A DNA stretch of 64,000 nt from Lacticaseibacillus suibinensis. Its GTDB lineage: Bacteria > Bacillota > Bacilli > Lactobacillales > Lactobacillaceae. Below, one piece after another: positions 41,137-50,082 of this stretch. The notes beneath the pieces were generated by a model, which did no database searches, was not told the origin of the DNA, and saw nothing but the letters and a program-made list of their open reading frames with translations. The stretch covers positions 62,001-126,000 of the forward strand of contig NZ_RHOK01000002.1 in assembly GCF_003946175.1 (NCBI RefSeq), given 5' to 3'. Position 1 is the first letter of the stretch, and every line of letters begins with the position of its first letter. Made by a program: the position numbers and the translations under genes.

Positions 41137-41352
41137 ATGGCCAAAACAATGGATCAAGTGATTGCGGCCCTAGGCGCTGCCAATGACCGCCTTAATCGCT
41201 TAGAAGAAGTAGATTACGTCACTGCCGCGTACAAGGGTTTCAGCGCCAGCGGCGACACCTTGGAAGAGGTGCAAACCGCGATTGACGAAACCCAGGCGCA
41301 AATCGAAGCCTTGCAGCGCCAGCTCGACCGGCTCAATGATCAGCTCACTTAG
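41137..41352 (+). CDS. Small coiled-coil hypothetical protein
   Basis: 71 aa from ATG 41137 (weak AGGTG upstream; GTG 41128 possible). Heptad-like C-terminus (LEEVQTAIDETQAQIEALQRQLDRLNDQLT) predicts a coiled coil. Third gene of the MFS operon; followed by a terminator. Function unknown. Confidence 0.6.
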   Translation: MAKTMDQVIAALGAANDRLNRLEEVDYVTAAYKGFSASGDTLEEVQTAIDETQAQIEALQRQLDRLNDQLT

Positions 41353-41359
41353 GGACAGC

Positions 41360-41394
41360 AAAACGCCGAGTCGTCAGCAGCGATTCGGCGTTTT
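41360..41394 (+). terminator. Terminator of the MFS operon
   Basis: Stem AAAACGCCGA / TCGGCGTTTT with an inner CG/CG pair and a TTTTC tail, 8 bp after the stop. Confidence 0.8.
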
Positions 41395-41408
41395 CTGATT
41401 CAAAAGCA

Positions 41409-42371
41409 TCAGTCGACCACGTCAATGCCCAGACTGGCGGCAATGGTGGCGGCTTGCCATTGGTTGAGTTTCAGACCGCGCAGTAAACTCGGTGTGAACA
41501 GCAGACTGTCAAACCGCGATTTGCTGAGATTAACGAACTTCAGCGGGGTTCCGGTGAAGTCAGCGCCGGTCAGCTCGCCGCCAGCAACAGTGAGCCCCGG
41601 TTTAAGCAGTTTAACTGCTTGAAAGCTACTTTCCGTCAGTTGGGTTTCTTGGAAGCTGACGCCTTTCAGTTTGCTTTCGGCTAAAATCAGATAACTGGCC
41701 TGACAGTCGGTGACGGTCACCTGATGCCAGACGCTGCGGGTAAAATCGGCCCCCATCAGCTGACAGCCACTGAACTGGCAGCGATACATTACACTTTCGG
41801 CGAAATCGGCATTCAGGAATTGACTCCCCTTAATCGTACAATCCAGCCACTCGCCGCCGCGAAAATCGGTTTGCTCAAACTGGCAGTTGATGAAGGTCAC
41901 GCCAGCCAGTTTCAGCTCATGTTGCGACACAGTCAGCCGGCAGTGATCATAGGTTTCCCCTTCTACCGCGGCGTCTAGGCTTAGGGTTTGGTGTTCAATC
42001 ATCGGCAGCAGCTCCTTGGTTAGTTTGGGCTGGGCCAAAGCGGTATGTAAAGCCGCCAAGCCCAGCGTCATCGCGGCAATCATCGGCGTGAGTCGCCGGT
42101 ACATCGCCGTTTCCGGGGCATACTTGGCCCGGGCGACGGTGGTTTTATGAATGATGGATTGAATCGGCGCCACACTGGTTTTCATTTGGGCCAGCGACGG
42201 TACTTGCCCGCTGACCAAGGCGCTGACGACTTGCAAGGCGGCAATGCGATTGACCAGCAGCGTGGCCTGCGCCGTGCCTGGAGCAAACTTCGGCTGCATG
42301 CGCTGGCAGTTTTGAATGGTGGTGGCGTAGATCTTCAGCGCTGCGGCGCGTTGGTTGTCAGTGGTCTTCAT
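41409..42371 (-). CDS. Pentapeptide-repeat protein
   Basis: 320 aa. N-terminal helical half (about 1-130) of unknown type, then pentapeptide-like repeats A(D/N)LXX from about 150 to 290 (FINCQFEQTDFRGGEW, SQFLNADFAESVMYRCQFSGCQLMGADFTRS, GELTGADFTGTPLKFVNLSKSRF). Such right-handed beta-helices sometimes mimic DNA and protect gyrase, but nothing here proves that. Monocistronic. Confidence 0.8.
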   Translation of the reverse strand: MKTTDNQRAAALKIYATTIQNCQRMQPKFAPGTAQATLLVNRIAALQVVSALVSGQVPSLAQMKTSVAPIQSIIHKTTVARAKYAPETAMYRRLTPMIAAMTLGLAALHTALAQPKLTKELLPMIEHQTLSLDAAVEGETYDHCRLTVSQHELKLAGVTFINCQFEQTDFRGGEWLDCTIKGSQFLNADFAESVMYRCQFSGCQLMGADFTRSVWHQVTVTDCQASYLILAESKLKGVSFQETQLTESSFQAVKLLKPGLTVAGGELTGADFTGTPLKFVNLSKSRFDSLLFTPSLLRGLKLNQWQAATIAASLGIDVVD

Positions 42372-42544
42372 CGTTGCACCTCCTTGGGGCCGATGCCACT
42401 CGGCGCAGTTGCTGGGCTAATTATTTCACTTATACCACTGATTCGCGGCACAATAAAGGCAGTACTAGGCGAATGGCAAAAACCCTTCGCAAATTGCTTC
42501 AGCTTACCAGTGACGCTAATCCCAATCAAAGCGAGGTGTTTTTG

Positions 42545-43726
42545 ATGACCACGCCCTGCCTAACCCTCGGTCAAATCGTTGCCGAAGCCGTCAACGTTGG
42601 CCTTGAAGTCGAGAAAATGCGGGTAACCCCCCAAAGTCTGCTCAGCGCTGCGCCATTTCCTGATGACTTAGAGCCAGCTTTGAGCCATTTTGTCACGCGG
42701 GAATTTTTCACCGCGCAACTGGAATTCACGCTGCCTGCCACCCCCAAAGTTGCCCAAAACATCCGGCATGGCACGGCCATCATTCAGGCGGTGGCGGAGC
42801 AGCTGCCAGCCGAAGACTGCCTGTGGCCGTACAGCTGTCCGCCGCTACTGCCCCAGGTCTCGCCCGCTTTGATTTCGCCCTACCCCGAGCATTCTTACCC
42901 TTACCGCCAACAATTAAGCCGCCTTTACCCGCTGCCACGCCTGATGAACACTGGGGTGCACATCAACTTTAGCTTTCAACCCGCAGCGCTGTCCTTCATC
43001 TTAGCCGAAACTGCTTTCGTCGACGCCGACGCTCTTTATGTCCACCTCGCCCAGTATTTCATGTTGCATCACTGGGTCTTCACCTATCTGTTCGGGGCCA
43101 CTCCAGCCGCACTGACGGGTTATTTTACTGAGGAAACCCCACCGTTGCCAGTCCGCAGCCTCCGCAACAGCCGCTTCGGCTTTCCCCGCAACATCGCGGG
43201 TGATTACGCCTCGGTCCCTCGCTACGTCGCGCGCATCCAAGTAGCGATTGAAGCCGGCCAGCTGATGAAGGCAGGGCAATATTACGAACCGGTCCGGCTG
43301 AAAAGCGGTGCCAATAAAAACCCTGAGCATCTGCTGGAGGCAGGCATCTCACATCTCGAGCTGCGCGGCTTTGATCTCAATCCCTTCACTCCGCTCGGCG
43401 TCACTGCCGATCAGCTGCGCTTGGTGCAAAGCCTGGCGTTGTATTTTGCCTACCAGCCGCGGCTAAACGCTGAAACGCTGGCGGCAAATTTAGCTGCGGC
43501 GCGCCAGCTCAATGACCGCGTGGCCTTAGAAGACCCGCACGCGCCTTCAGAATGTCAGAAAGCGGGGGTAGCGCTGTTAACGTCGCTGGCCGCCTTTGCC
43601 GCGCAGCACGACTTTCCGGCGGCTTATCAAAGCAGTATTCAGGCCGCCTTGAAGGCCTTTGAGGATAGTACGCAGACTTTAGCCTATCAAATTTGGCAAC
43701 AAGCACCCGTCTTTGCAACACGTTAG
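42545..43726 (+). CDS. Glutamate-cysteine ligase family protein
   Basis: 393 aa from ATG 42545 (GAGGTG upstream); in-frame starts at 42473 or 42374 are possible. Motifs of the GshA family: LPRLMNTGVHINFSF, ARIQVAIEAGQL, and HLELRGFDLNPFTPLG (metal/glutamate site). It would join glutamate and cysteine to gamma-glutamylcysteine. Shorter than E. coli GshA, and no glutathione synthetase gene is adjacent. Confidence 0.8.
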   Translation: MTTPCLTLGQIVAEAVNVGLEVEKMRVTPQSLLSAAPFPDDLEPALSHFVTREFFTAQLEFTLPATPKVAQNIRHGTAIIQAVAEQLPAEDCLWPYSCPPLLPQVSPALISPYPEHSYPYRQQLSRLYPLPRLMNTGVHINFSFQPAALSFILAETAFVDADALYVHLAQYFMLHHWVFTYLFGATPAALTGYFTEETPPLPVRSLRNSRFGFPRNIAGDYASVPRYVARIQVAIEAGQLMKAGQYYEPVRLKSGANKNPEHLLEAGISHLELRGFDLNPFTPLGVTADQLRLVQSLALYFAYQPRLNAETLAANLAAARQLNDRVALEDPHAPSECQKAGVALLTSLAAFAAQHDFPAAYQSSIQAALKAFEDSTQTLAYQIWQQAPVFATR

Positions 43727-43751
43727 AAATTCGCGGGCGCCAGCTTCAATC

Positions 43752-43785
43752 AGCCATTCCCTAGCCATCATGGGAATGGCTTTTT
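43752..43785 (+). terminator. Terminator after the glutamate-cysteine ligase gene
   Basis: Perfect 10-bp stem AGCCATTCCC / GGGAATGGCT followed by TTTTT. Confidence 0.85.
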
Positions 43786-43805
43786 GCTGTCACCAGGCCG
43801 ACCGC

Positions 43806-44912
43806 CTATGCCGCCTGGTGCCCATCCAGGTCAATCAGTCGCACCAATAGCGCCGCGGCAGCAAGGGTCGCAACCACCGTCACCACCACTGTCGCCAGTG
43901 GCTGGGCCAAAAGCAATGTCAGGCTATAAGCGACGACGAGCAAGCCGGCGATGACCGCATAGCTGGTTTGGTTGGTCTGATAGCGGGCCTGCTGGTAATG
44001 CCGCGCCAACCACAAGCCCAGATACATCAGCCCAATCCCGGCATAAAGGAAGGTAATGGCGAAAGCGCGGTTGACGGTCGGCGCGGTGATGTCGCGGAGC
44101 GCAACCGTCACCATACTGATGCCGAAAATAATGGGATAGTGCAGATAAATCAACAAGTTGCCGGTTTCGCCGGCTTTTTTTTCGTCGACCAAGTGATCAA
44201 ACACGGCGATATAAGTGAAAAACAAGCTCGCCACGATCAGAAAAATCAGCACCGACACCACGGAAAAGGTCTGGCGTGTGAAATAACCGGCAATCCCGAC
44301 AATGGTCTCTCCAAACAGCACAATCGACAGCTCGGTCACCCGTTCCAACAGATGCGAGAAAATAATCGGGTGCTTACTGGTCAATTTGCCCGTAAAGGCC
44401 GGGGCCACCCAACTGACGAGCACGCCGATTGCCGCCAGCCAGAGGCCCGCGCGCAGCGGCAAAAAGCCGGCCCCGAGGAGGCTCAGGGTCCGCACCCCTA
44501 GGATGCCACTGAAGGCTTGGGCAATGGCGCGATCATCACGGCTGGTGGTGCGCTGCCACACCAGTAAGTACTGCAGGCACAGCGTCAACGACAACAGCCC
44601 CGCCGCCATGAAAAACGGCCGTAAATTGGCATCAAGCGCTGACGAAAAGCTATTGGCCATGTAGAGCACGATCATCATGTCGCCGAACATAAAGCCAATA
44701 TCGGTCCAAGACGATGCTCCGAAGCGATTGACGAACACCGTTTGCACCATCCAAGAATTGATAAACACAATCACCACGAAGGCAAACAGCCCTAGGGCCA
44801 GCGGCGCAATCACGCCGTGGTCGAGCTGGTGCAAGAGCCCCGTCGCTTTAGAAATCATGTAGACGAAAACCAGATCATAAAATAATTCAATCATCGAAAC
44901 GGGTTTGCTCAT
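43806..44912 (-). CDS. ltrA: Low-temperature-requirement A (LtrA) family membrane protein
   Basis: 368 aa with about ten hydrophobic segments; N-terminal signature PVSMIELFYDLVFVYMIS and internal SHLLERVTELSIVLFGETIVGI are diagnostic for LtrA. Function of the family is poorly known. Good GGAGG upstream of the ATG. Monocistronic. Confidence 0.9.
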   Translation of the reverse strand: MSKPVSMIELFYDLVFVYMISKATGLLHQLDHGVIAPLALGLFAFVVIVFINSWMVQTVFVNRFGASSWTDIGFMFGDMMIVLYMANSFSSALDANLRPFFMAAGLLSLTLCLQYLLVWQRTTSRDDRAIAQAFSGILGVRTLSLLGAGFLPLRAGLWLAAIGVLVSWVAPAFTGKLTSKHPIIFSHLLERVTELSIVLFGETIVGIAGYFTRQTFSVVSVLIFLIVASLFFTYIAVFDHLVDEKKAGETGNLLIYLHYPIIFGISMVTVALRDITAPTVNRAFAITFLYAGIGLMYLGLWLARHYQQARYQTNQTSYAVIAGLLVVAYSLTLLLAQPLATVVVTVVATLAAAALLVRLIDLDGHQAA

Positions 44913-45026
44913 GTGCGGCCTCCTCAGTTTTGAGCCAGCATACCACCCATATTTTAGCCCCTCACCTGACCGTTAAGGGGTTCGCCCTATACCTATCCGT
45001 TATGTGCGTATAGTCGATATAGGCAT

Positions 45027-45055
45027 TAGACATTCTACCAACTGTTCCGTAAGCT
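45027..45055 (+). promoter_or_regulatory. Promoter of the aldo/keto reductase gene
   Basis: -35 TAGACA (45027-45032), 17 bp, -10 TAAGCT (45050-45055). The -35 lies in the 9-mer ATTAGACAT, also present at the acetyltransferase promoter (46860-46868) on the other side of the LysR gene. Confidence 0.55.
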
Positions 45056-45083
45056 AATGCCGAAGAGATAACGGAGGGATAGC

Positions 45084-45935
45084 ATGAAAACCATTCAACT
45101 CAACAACGGGATTAAGATGCCCCAACTCGGCTACGGCGTATTCCAAATCGATGATCCAGCCCAGTGTGAGCAAAGCGTCCTCGATGCGCTGCAAACCGGC
45201 TATCGGCTCATCGACACCGCCGCCTGCTATGGCAACGAAGCCGCGGTTGGCAAAGCCATCGCCAAATCGGGCATTCCGCGCACCGAGATTTTTATTTCAA
45301 GCAAAGTCTGGATTCAAACCAACGGCTACGAGCAGACACTGGCGTCTTTTCAAAAGACGCTGGCAAACCTACAAACCGATTATCTCGATCTTTACCTTAT
45401 TCACATGCCCTATGGGGACTACTACGGTAGCTGGCGGGCGATGCAGGAACTTTACCGCGCCGGCAAAATTCGCGCGCTTGGGGTCTGCAATTTTCTGCCT
45501 GACCGGCTAGTCGATTTGATGGCCAGTTTCGACACGGTCCCTGCCGTCAACCAAATCGAACTGCATCCCTTTTCCCAGCGGCGCGCCTTGCGCACACTCA
45601 TGGCCAAATACCGCATCACGCCCATGGCCTGGGCACCGTTTGCTGAAGGTCAGCATCAACTTTTTACTGATCCAACTATGACCGCGATTGGGGCGCAGTA
45701 CAGCAAAACCGCGGCCCAAGTCACGTTACGGTGGTTAGAGCAGTCCGGCGTGGTGGCGATTCCCAAATCCGTACATCTCGCCCGCATCCGGCAGAACTTC
45801 ACCATCGATGATTTTGCCTTAAACGCCAGTGATATGGAAAAAATTAACCAACTCGATACTGGTCAGCCACTCATTCTGGATGTCGCCAGCTGCCGCGAAG
45901 CCTACCGCCTGCATCACATCACCTTTGTTCAGTAA
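45084..45935 (+). CDS. Aldo/keto reductase
   Basis: 283 aa, AKR5-like. Catalytic tetrad Asp44, Tyr49, Lys74, His107 in RLIDTAACYGNE, ISSKVW and LYLIHMPYG. NADPH-dependent carbonyl reductase; substrate unknown. AACGGAGGG before the ATG. Converges with the LysR gene, overlapping it by 7 bp. Confidence 0.93.
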   Translation: MKTIQLNNGIKMPQLGYGVFQIDDPAQCEQSVLDALQTGYRLIDTAACYGNEAAVGKAIAKSGIPRTEIFISSKVWIQTNGYEQTLASFQKTLANLQTDYLDLYLIHMPYGDYYGSWRAMQELYRAGKIRALGVCNFLPDRLVDLMASFDTVPAVNQIELHPFSQRRALRTLMAKYRITPMAWAPFAEGQHQLFTDPTMTAIGAQYSKTAAQVTLRWLEQSGVVAIPKSVHLARIRQNFTIDDFALNASDMEKINQLDTGQPLILDVASCREAYRLHHITFVQ

Positions 45936-46810
45936 TCACTTGGCAAAAGCGCCCGCAACGCACCCAAAAACGCGCTGGCCGCAGGTGACTGCGGCGTGGT
46001 TTTGGGCCAAATCAAACTTGCCTTGGCTTCTAGTCGCGGCGTCAGAGGCACGAACCGCAAAGTTGAATCCGCGGTGTTGATGATGCCATCTAAACAAAGG
46101 GCAATACCGACCCCCGCCTCGACCATGATGGAGGCGTTGTAAAGCAAATTGTACGTTGCAACCACATTCAGCTGCAGCTCGCTGGTCCCCAACCAATCGG
46201 TCAGGTAGCTGATGCTGCCATGCTGCTGCGACATAATGATCCGCTGATTGGCTAACTCCGCAGCGGTAACCGCCGCTTTTTGCGCCAGCGGTGAATCTTC
46301 ACGGACCAAAACGCCCCAAGCGGTCGTCCCGGGTAAATTAAGAAAGTCACTATCATCTTTGTTGGTCGGCTCCATCACCACCCCGAAGTCAAACACCCCT
46401 GCATGCAATCGTTGCTTGACCTCATTAGCATCCGTGCTGTAAATGCCGACTTGCACCTTGGGCGCGGTTTGTCCGAGTTGGCTAATCGCCTGACCAATGG
46501 TGACCATCATCGGCGCCTCAGCACTCCCAATCATAATCTCACCGGTGACTTCCTGGGTCTGGTTCACATTGGCCATGGTCTTATCTGCCAACACGACGAT
46601 CTGGCGGGCCTGATTGGCAAAGTATTCTCCTGCCGCGGTCAGCTCAATGCTGCGACTGCCGCGCTCAAACAAGGTCACGCCCAGCTCATCCTCGAGGTCC
46701 TTAAGCTGGCGCGAAATCGTGGGTTGTGACACATGTAGCCGCTCCGCCGCCCGGGAAATGTTGCGCTCATTCACGACCATCAAAAAGTAACGTAAAACTC
46801 GCAGTTCCAT
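45929..46810 (-). CDS. LysR-family transcriptional regulator
   Basis: 293 aa from ATG 46810 (GGAGGGG 7 bp upstream). N-terminal winged HTH (MELRVLRYFLMVVNERNISRAAERLHVSQPTISRQLKDLEDELG) and periplasmic-binding-like effector domain. Located between the aldo/keto reductase and the acetyltransferase-SDR-hydrolase operon, whose promoters share an element, so it probably controls both. Confidence 0.9.
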   Translation of the reverse strand: MELRVLRYFLMVVNERNISRAAERLHVSQPTISRQLKDLEDELGVTLFERGSRSIELTAAGEYFANQARQIVVLADKTMANVNQTQEVTGEIMIGSAEAPMMVTIGQAISQLGQTAPKVQVGIYSTDANEVKQRLHAGVFDFGVVMEPTNKDDSDFLNLPGTTAWGVLVREDSPLAQKAAVTAAELANQRIIMSQQHGSISYLTDWLGTSELQLNVVATYNLLYNASIMVEAGVGIALCLDGIINTADSTLRFVPLTPRLEAKASLIWPKTTPQSPAASAFLGALRALLPSDY

Positions 46811-46861
46811 CTGAGACCCCTCCATTCCTAATAGGCATAGTATAGCATCATTTTTAAGTAT

Positions 46862-46890
46862 TAGACATAACGCGTGCCTGCCCTTATGCT
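46862..46890 (+). promoter_or_regulatory. Promoter of the acetyltransferase-SDR-hydrolase operon
   Basis: -35 TAGACA (46862-46867), 17 bp, -10 TATGCT (46885-46890). Shares ATTAGACAT and an upstream ATAGGCAT with the aldo/keto reductase promoter. Confidence 0.6.
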
Positions 46891-46914
46891 GAACCTATCA
46901 AAGGAGGTCACACC

Positions 46915-47493
46915 ATGAATTTTGACCATCTCATTAACGCCGGCCATGTCAGCTGGGGCGGCGCTACTGCGGCGGCAGTCCACGCCGTGGTGGCGGAAAC
47001 CAGTGCCTTGCTGATTGCCCTCAACCAAGCCACCACCGATGAAGCTAGACGGCAGCAGTTAACCGCCATCTTGGGATATTCCCTGCCAACGAGTTCAGTG
47101 CTGAATCCACCGTTTCAAACCGACTTTGGCCGCCACACCACCATTGGGGCTAATGTCTTCATCAACCGTGACTGCTTCTTCGTGGATCTTGGGGGCATTA
47201 TCCTCGATGACGGGGTCTTGCTCGGACCGCGGGTGACCTTAATTTCGGTCAATCATAGTGAAGACCCCACGCAGCGTCGGGATTTGGTCCTCAAAGCGGT
47301 CCACATCAAAACTGGCGCGTGGCTGGGCGCCAACGTCACCGTATTACCTGGCGTCACCATTGGCGAACATGCGATTGTCGGCGCTGGCGCCGTGGTGACC
47401 AAGGATGTCCCGGCTAACACGATTGTCGCCGGTGTGCCGGCGCAAGTCATTCGTCCAGTCAAATCAACTCACAAGGAGAACAGTCATGATTAA
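46915..47493 (+). CDS. Hexapeptide-repeat sugar O-acetyltransferase
   Basis: 192 aa, left-handed beta-helix of the maltose/galactoside acetyltransferase family (TIGANVFINRDCFFVDLGGIILDDGVLLGPRV, GAWLGANVTVLPGVTIGEHAIVGAGAVVTKDVPANTIVAGVPAQVI). Catalytic His in SVNHSED. AAGGAGG before the ATG; overlaps the SDR gene by 8 bp. Confidence 0.9.
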   Translation: MNFDHLINAGHVSWGGATAAAVHAVVAETSALLIALNQATTDEARRQQLTAILGYSLPTSSVLNPPFQTDFGRHTTIGANVFINRDCFFVDLGGIILDDGVLLGPRVTLISVNHSEDPTQRRDLVLKAVHIKTGAWLGANVTVLPGVTIGEHAIVGAGAVVTKDVPANTIVAGVPAQVIRPVKSTHKENSHD

Positions 47494-48229
47494 AGATAAA
47501 GTGGTTGTCATTACCGGCGCTTCAAGCGGGATTGGCGCCGAAACGGCCAAATTATTGGCCAGCCGCGGCGCAAAAGTCGTGCTAGGCGCACGGCGTGAAG
47601 ATAAGCTCAAAACACTGGCTGACGACATTATCGCCACCGGCGGTCAAGCGGTTTACCGAGTGACCGATGTTGTGCGGCCCGCTGATAACGAAAACCTAGT
47701 GCAATTAGCCAAGGATACGTTTGGCGGCGTCGACGTGATGTTTTTGAATGCCGGCCTCATGCCGAATTCGCCGCTTTCAGCGCTGAAGGTTGACGAATGG
47801 AATCGGATGGTCGATGTGAACCTCAAAGGTGTCTTGAATGGTATCGCCGCCGCCCTGCCGATCTTCAAAGCCCAGCAGTCCGGCCACTTCATCGCAACCA
47901 GCTCAGTGGCTGGCCTCAAAGCCTATCCCGGTGGTGCAGTTTATGGCGCCACCAAATGGGCCGTGCGCGACCTGATGGAAGTGCTGCGTATGGAAGCGGC
48001 GCAAGAAGGCAGTCACATTCGTACAGCCACCATCTATCCCGCTGCCATCAAAACCGAGCTTCTAGCGACAATCACCGATCCGGGCGCCGCCGCTGGGATG
48101 CAGCAAACCTATGACACTTACGAAATTACCACGGATCGGATCGCCAAGGTCGTCGCCTTTGCGATCGACATGCCTGAAGATACCAACGTCAACGAAATCA
48201 CCGTCGGCCCGACGGATCAACCATGGTAA
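47486..48229 (+). CDS. Short-chain dehydrogenase/reductase
   Basis: 247 aa from ATG 47486 (AAGGAG upstream; the open frame to 47405 is inside the acetyltransferase). TGASSGIGAE cofactor motif at residues 9-18, NAG, catalytic Ser and YGATKWA. Substrate unknown. Confidence 0.92.
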   Translation: MIKDKVVVITGASSGIGAETAKLLASRGAKVVLGARREDKLKTLADDIIATGGQAVYRVTDVVRPADNENLVQLAKDTFGGVDVMFLNAGLMPNSPLSALKVDEWNRMVDVNLKGVLNGIAAALPIFKAQQSGHFIATSSVAGLKAYPGGAVYGATKWAVRDLMEVLRMEAAQEGSHIRTATIYPAAIKTELLATITDPGAAAGMQQTYDTYEITTDRIAKVVAFAIDMPEDTNVNEITVGPTDQPW

Positions 48230-48241
48230 GGAGTCCTCAAA

Positions 48242-49165
48242 ATGGATAACTATATTTTCAAACTCAGTCCCAAGGTTTCACGCAAAACCGTGCGTTTTCA
48301 CAATCGCTACGGCATCGAACTGGCAGCTGACCTCTACACGCCTAAAACCATGAAGAACGACCATAAATTTCCTGCCTTGGTGGTTGGCCCGCCATACAGC
48401 GGCGTCAAGGAACAAGGTCCTGGCATTTACGCCCAGGAAAGGGCCCAACGCGGTTATGTGACGTTAGCCTTTGACCCGTCTTTCAACGGTTTTTCTGGCG
48501 GGAACCCGCGGCACGTCTCTAGTCCCGACATTTTTGTGGAAGACTTTCACGCCAGTGTTGACTATCTGGGCACGCGGCCATTTGTTGACCGCGAGCGTAT
48601 CGGCGTGATCGGCATTTGCGGCAGTGGCAGTTTTGCCTTAAGCGCTACGGCAGTTGACCCGCGGATCAAAGCCGTCGCCACCGCCAGCATGGTTGACATT
48701 GCTGCTGCGCACCAGGAAGGCACCAAAGAAGAACGCCAGGCCCACCTTGCTGCCATTGCCGAGCAACGTTACGTCGACTTTGAAAGCGACCAGCCAGCGT
48801 TAGGGGCCCGCGGCTCTGCACTAGCCGATGAAAATGATGATCCTGTGTTCCGAGAATTCGGTGACTTTTATTTCACGAGTCGCGGCTGGCACCCGAACGC
48901 CATTACCACCTTCACTGAAACCTCCAGCATGGCCTTCATGAACTTTACCCTGCTGGACAAAATCGCGGAAATCTCGCCGCGTCCGCTCATGTTGATTGCC
49001 GGGGATCAGGCCTTTTCTAAAGGTTTCTCCGAGCGTGCTTATGAAGAGGCTGCCGAGCCCAAGCAGCTGGTCATCATTCCCGGTGCCAATCACATTGACC
49101 TTTACGATGACACGACCAAGATTCCATTCGCTAAGCTGCAAGCCTTCTTTGACGAAGCCCTGTAG
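48242..49165 (+). CDS. Alpha/beta-hydrolase
   Basis: 307 aa of the dienelactone-hydrolase/YcjY-like type: GPPYSGVKEQGPGIYAQERAQRGYVTLAFDPSFNGFSGG, nucleophile elbow GICGSGSFAL (Ser about residue 126), acid LIAGDQAFS and His in IPGANHIDLYD. No signal peptide. AAGGAG upstream; 12 bp from the SDR, same operon. Confidence 0.88.
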   Translation: MDNYIFKLSPKVSRKTVRFHNRYGIELAADLYTPKTMKNDHKFPALVVGPPYSGVKEQGPGIYAQERAQRGYVTLAFDPSFNGFSGGNPRHVSSPDIFVEDFHASVDYLGTRPFVDRERIGVIGICGSGSFALSATAVDPRIKAVATASMVDIAAAHQEGTKEERQAHLAAIAEQRYVDFESDQPALGARGSALADENDDPVFREFGDFYFTSRGWHPNAITTFTETSSMAFMNFTLLDKIAEISPRPLMLIAGDQAFSKGFSERAYEEAAEPKQLVIIPGANHIDLYDDTTKIPFAKLQAFFDEAL

Positions 49166-49171
49166 TCACCT

Positions 49172-49204
49172 GGCACATCGTGTTTACCTGCGATGTGCCT
49201 TTTT
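49172..49204 (+). terminator. Terminator directly before the DUF3737 ribosome site
   Basis: Perfect 9-bp stem GGCACATCG / CGATGTGCC then TTTTT, followed at once by AGGAGG of the next gene. There is no room for a promoter between them, so the next gene is expressed by read-through or from a promoter inside the hydrolase gene. Confidence 0.8.
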
Positions 49205-49215
49205 AGGAGGCCTTT

Positions 49216-50082
49216 ATGAATCAATATAGTAATGATTATTTTGAAGGGGAACGCCCCTTGTTTGCCGAACATGATGCCTGCATCGACCGCACGGTATTTG
49301 GGCAAGGCGAATCGCCGCTGAAGGAAAGTCGCAACATTCAACTGACGAACACCATTTTCAAATGGAAATATCCGCTTTGGTACAGTCGTCATATCCAAGC
49401 CGATCATACGGCCTTTGAAACCATGGCCCGGTCTGGGATTTGGTACACCCATGACATCACCATCACCAACAGCGCTTTGCAGGCTCCCAAACTCTTTCGG
49501 CGCAGCAGTCAGATTCGACTCGCGCATGTCCAATTTGCGGCCGCTGAGGAAACGATGTGGACCTGCGATGATATCCGCCTTGAAGACGTCCAAATCAATG
49601 GTGACTATTTCGGCAAGGATAGTAGCAACATCTATCTCGACCAGGTGAAGCTGATTGGCAATTACTGTTTCGATGGCGCGAAAAACATCGAAGCGCACCA
49701 TTCGACCTTCATCGCCAAGGATGCCTTCTGGAACTGCGAAAATGTGACCCTGTATGACTCAACCATCACCGGAGAATATCTGGCTTGGAATACCAAGCAT
49801 CTGACCTTGATCAATTGCACCATCGAAAGTCAGCAGGGTCTCTGTTACATCGATCATTTAAGTATGAAAAATTGCCAGCTGCTACGCACAGATTTGGCCT
49901 TTGAGTACTGCAGTGATATTCATGCGGAGATTACGTCTGATATCTTAAGTGTTAAAAACCCCATCAGCGGCCGCATTCGCGCCCATGGTATCGACACTTT
50001 GATTCTTGATCGCACCAAAATCGACCCAAGCCAAACTAAAATCACCACTGCGGTACCGATTGTAGAAAGGAAGTCGGCCTAA
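49216..50082 (+). CDS. DUF3737 family protein (right-handed beta-helix)
   Basis: 288 aa, repetitive beta-helix-like sequence (LTNTIFKWKYPLWYSRHIQADHTAFE, IRLEDVQINGDYFGKDSSNIYLDQVKLIGNYCFDGAKNIEAHHSTF) matching DUF3737. Function unknown. AGGAGG 6 bp before the ATG. Its stop overlaps the MalY start (TAATG), so the two are co-translated. Confidence 0.85.
   Translation: MNQYSNDYFEGERPLFAEHDACIDRTVFGQGESPLKESRNIQLTNTIFKWKYPLWYSRHIQADHTAFETMARSGIWYTHDITITNSALQAPKLFRRSSQIRLAHVQFAAAEETMWTCDDIRLEDVQINGDYFGKDSSNIYLDQVKLIGNYCFDGAKNIEAHHSTFIAKDAFWNCENVTLYDSTITGEYLAWNTKHLTLINCTIESQQGLCYIDHLSMKNCQLLRTDLAFEYCSDIHAEITSDILSVKNPISGRIRAHGIDTLILDRTKIDPSQTKITTAVPIVERKSA

Noticed and set aside
43968-44501. 177-codon plus-strand frame opposite ltrA
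   Set aside because: Shadow of a membrane-protein gene; no domain, no ribosome site.
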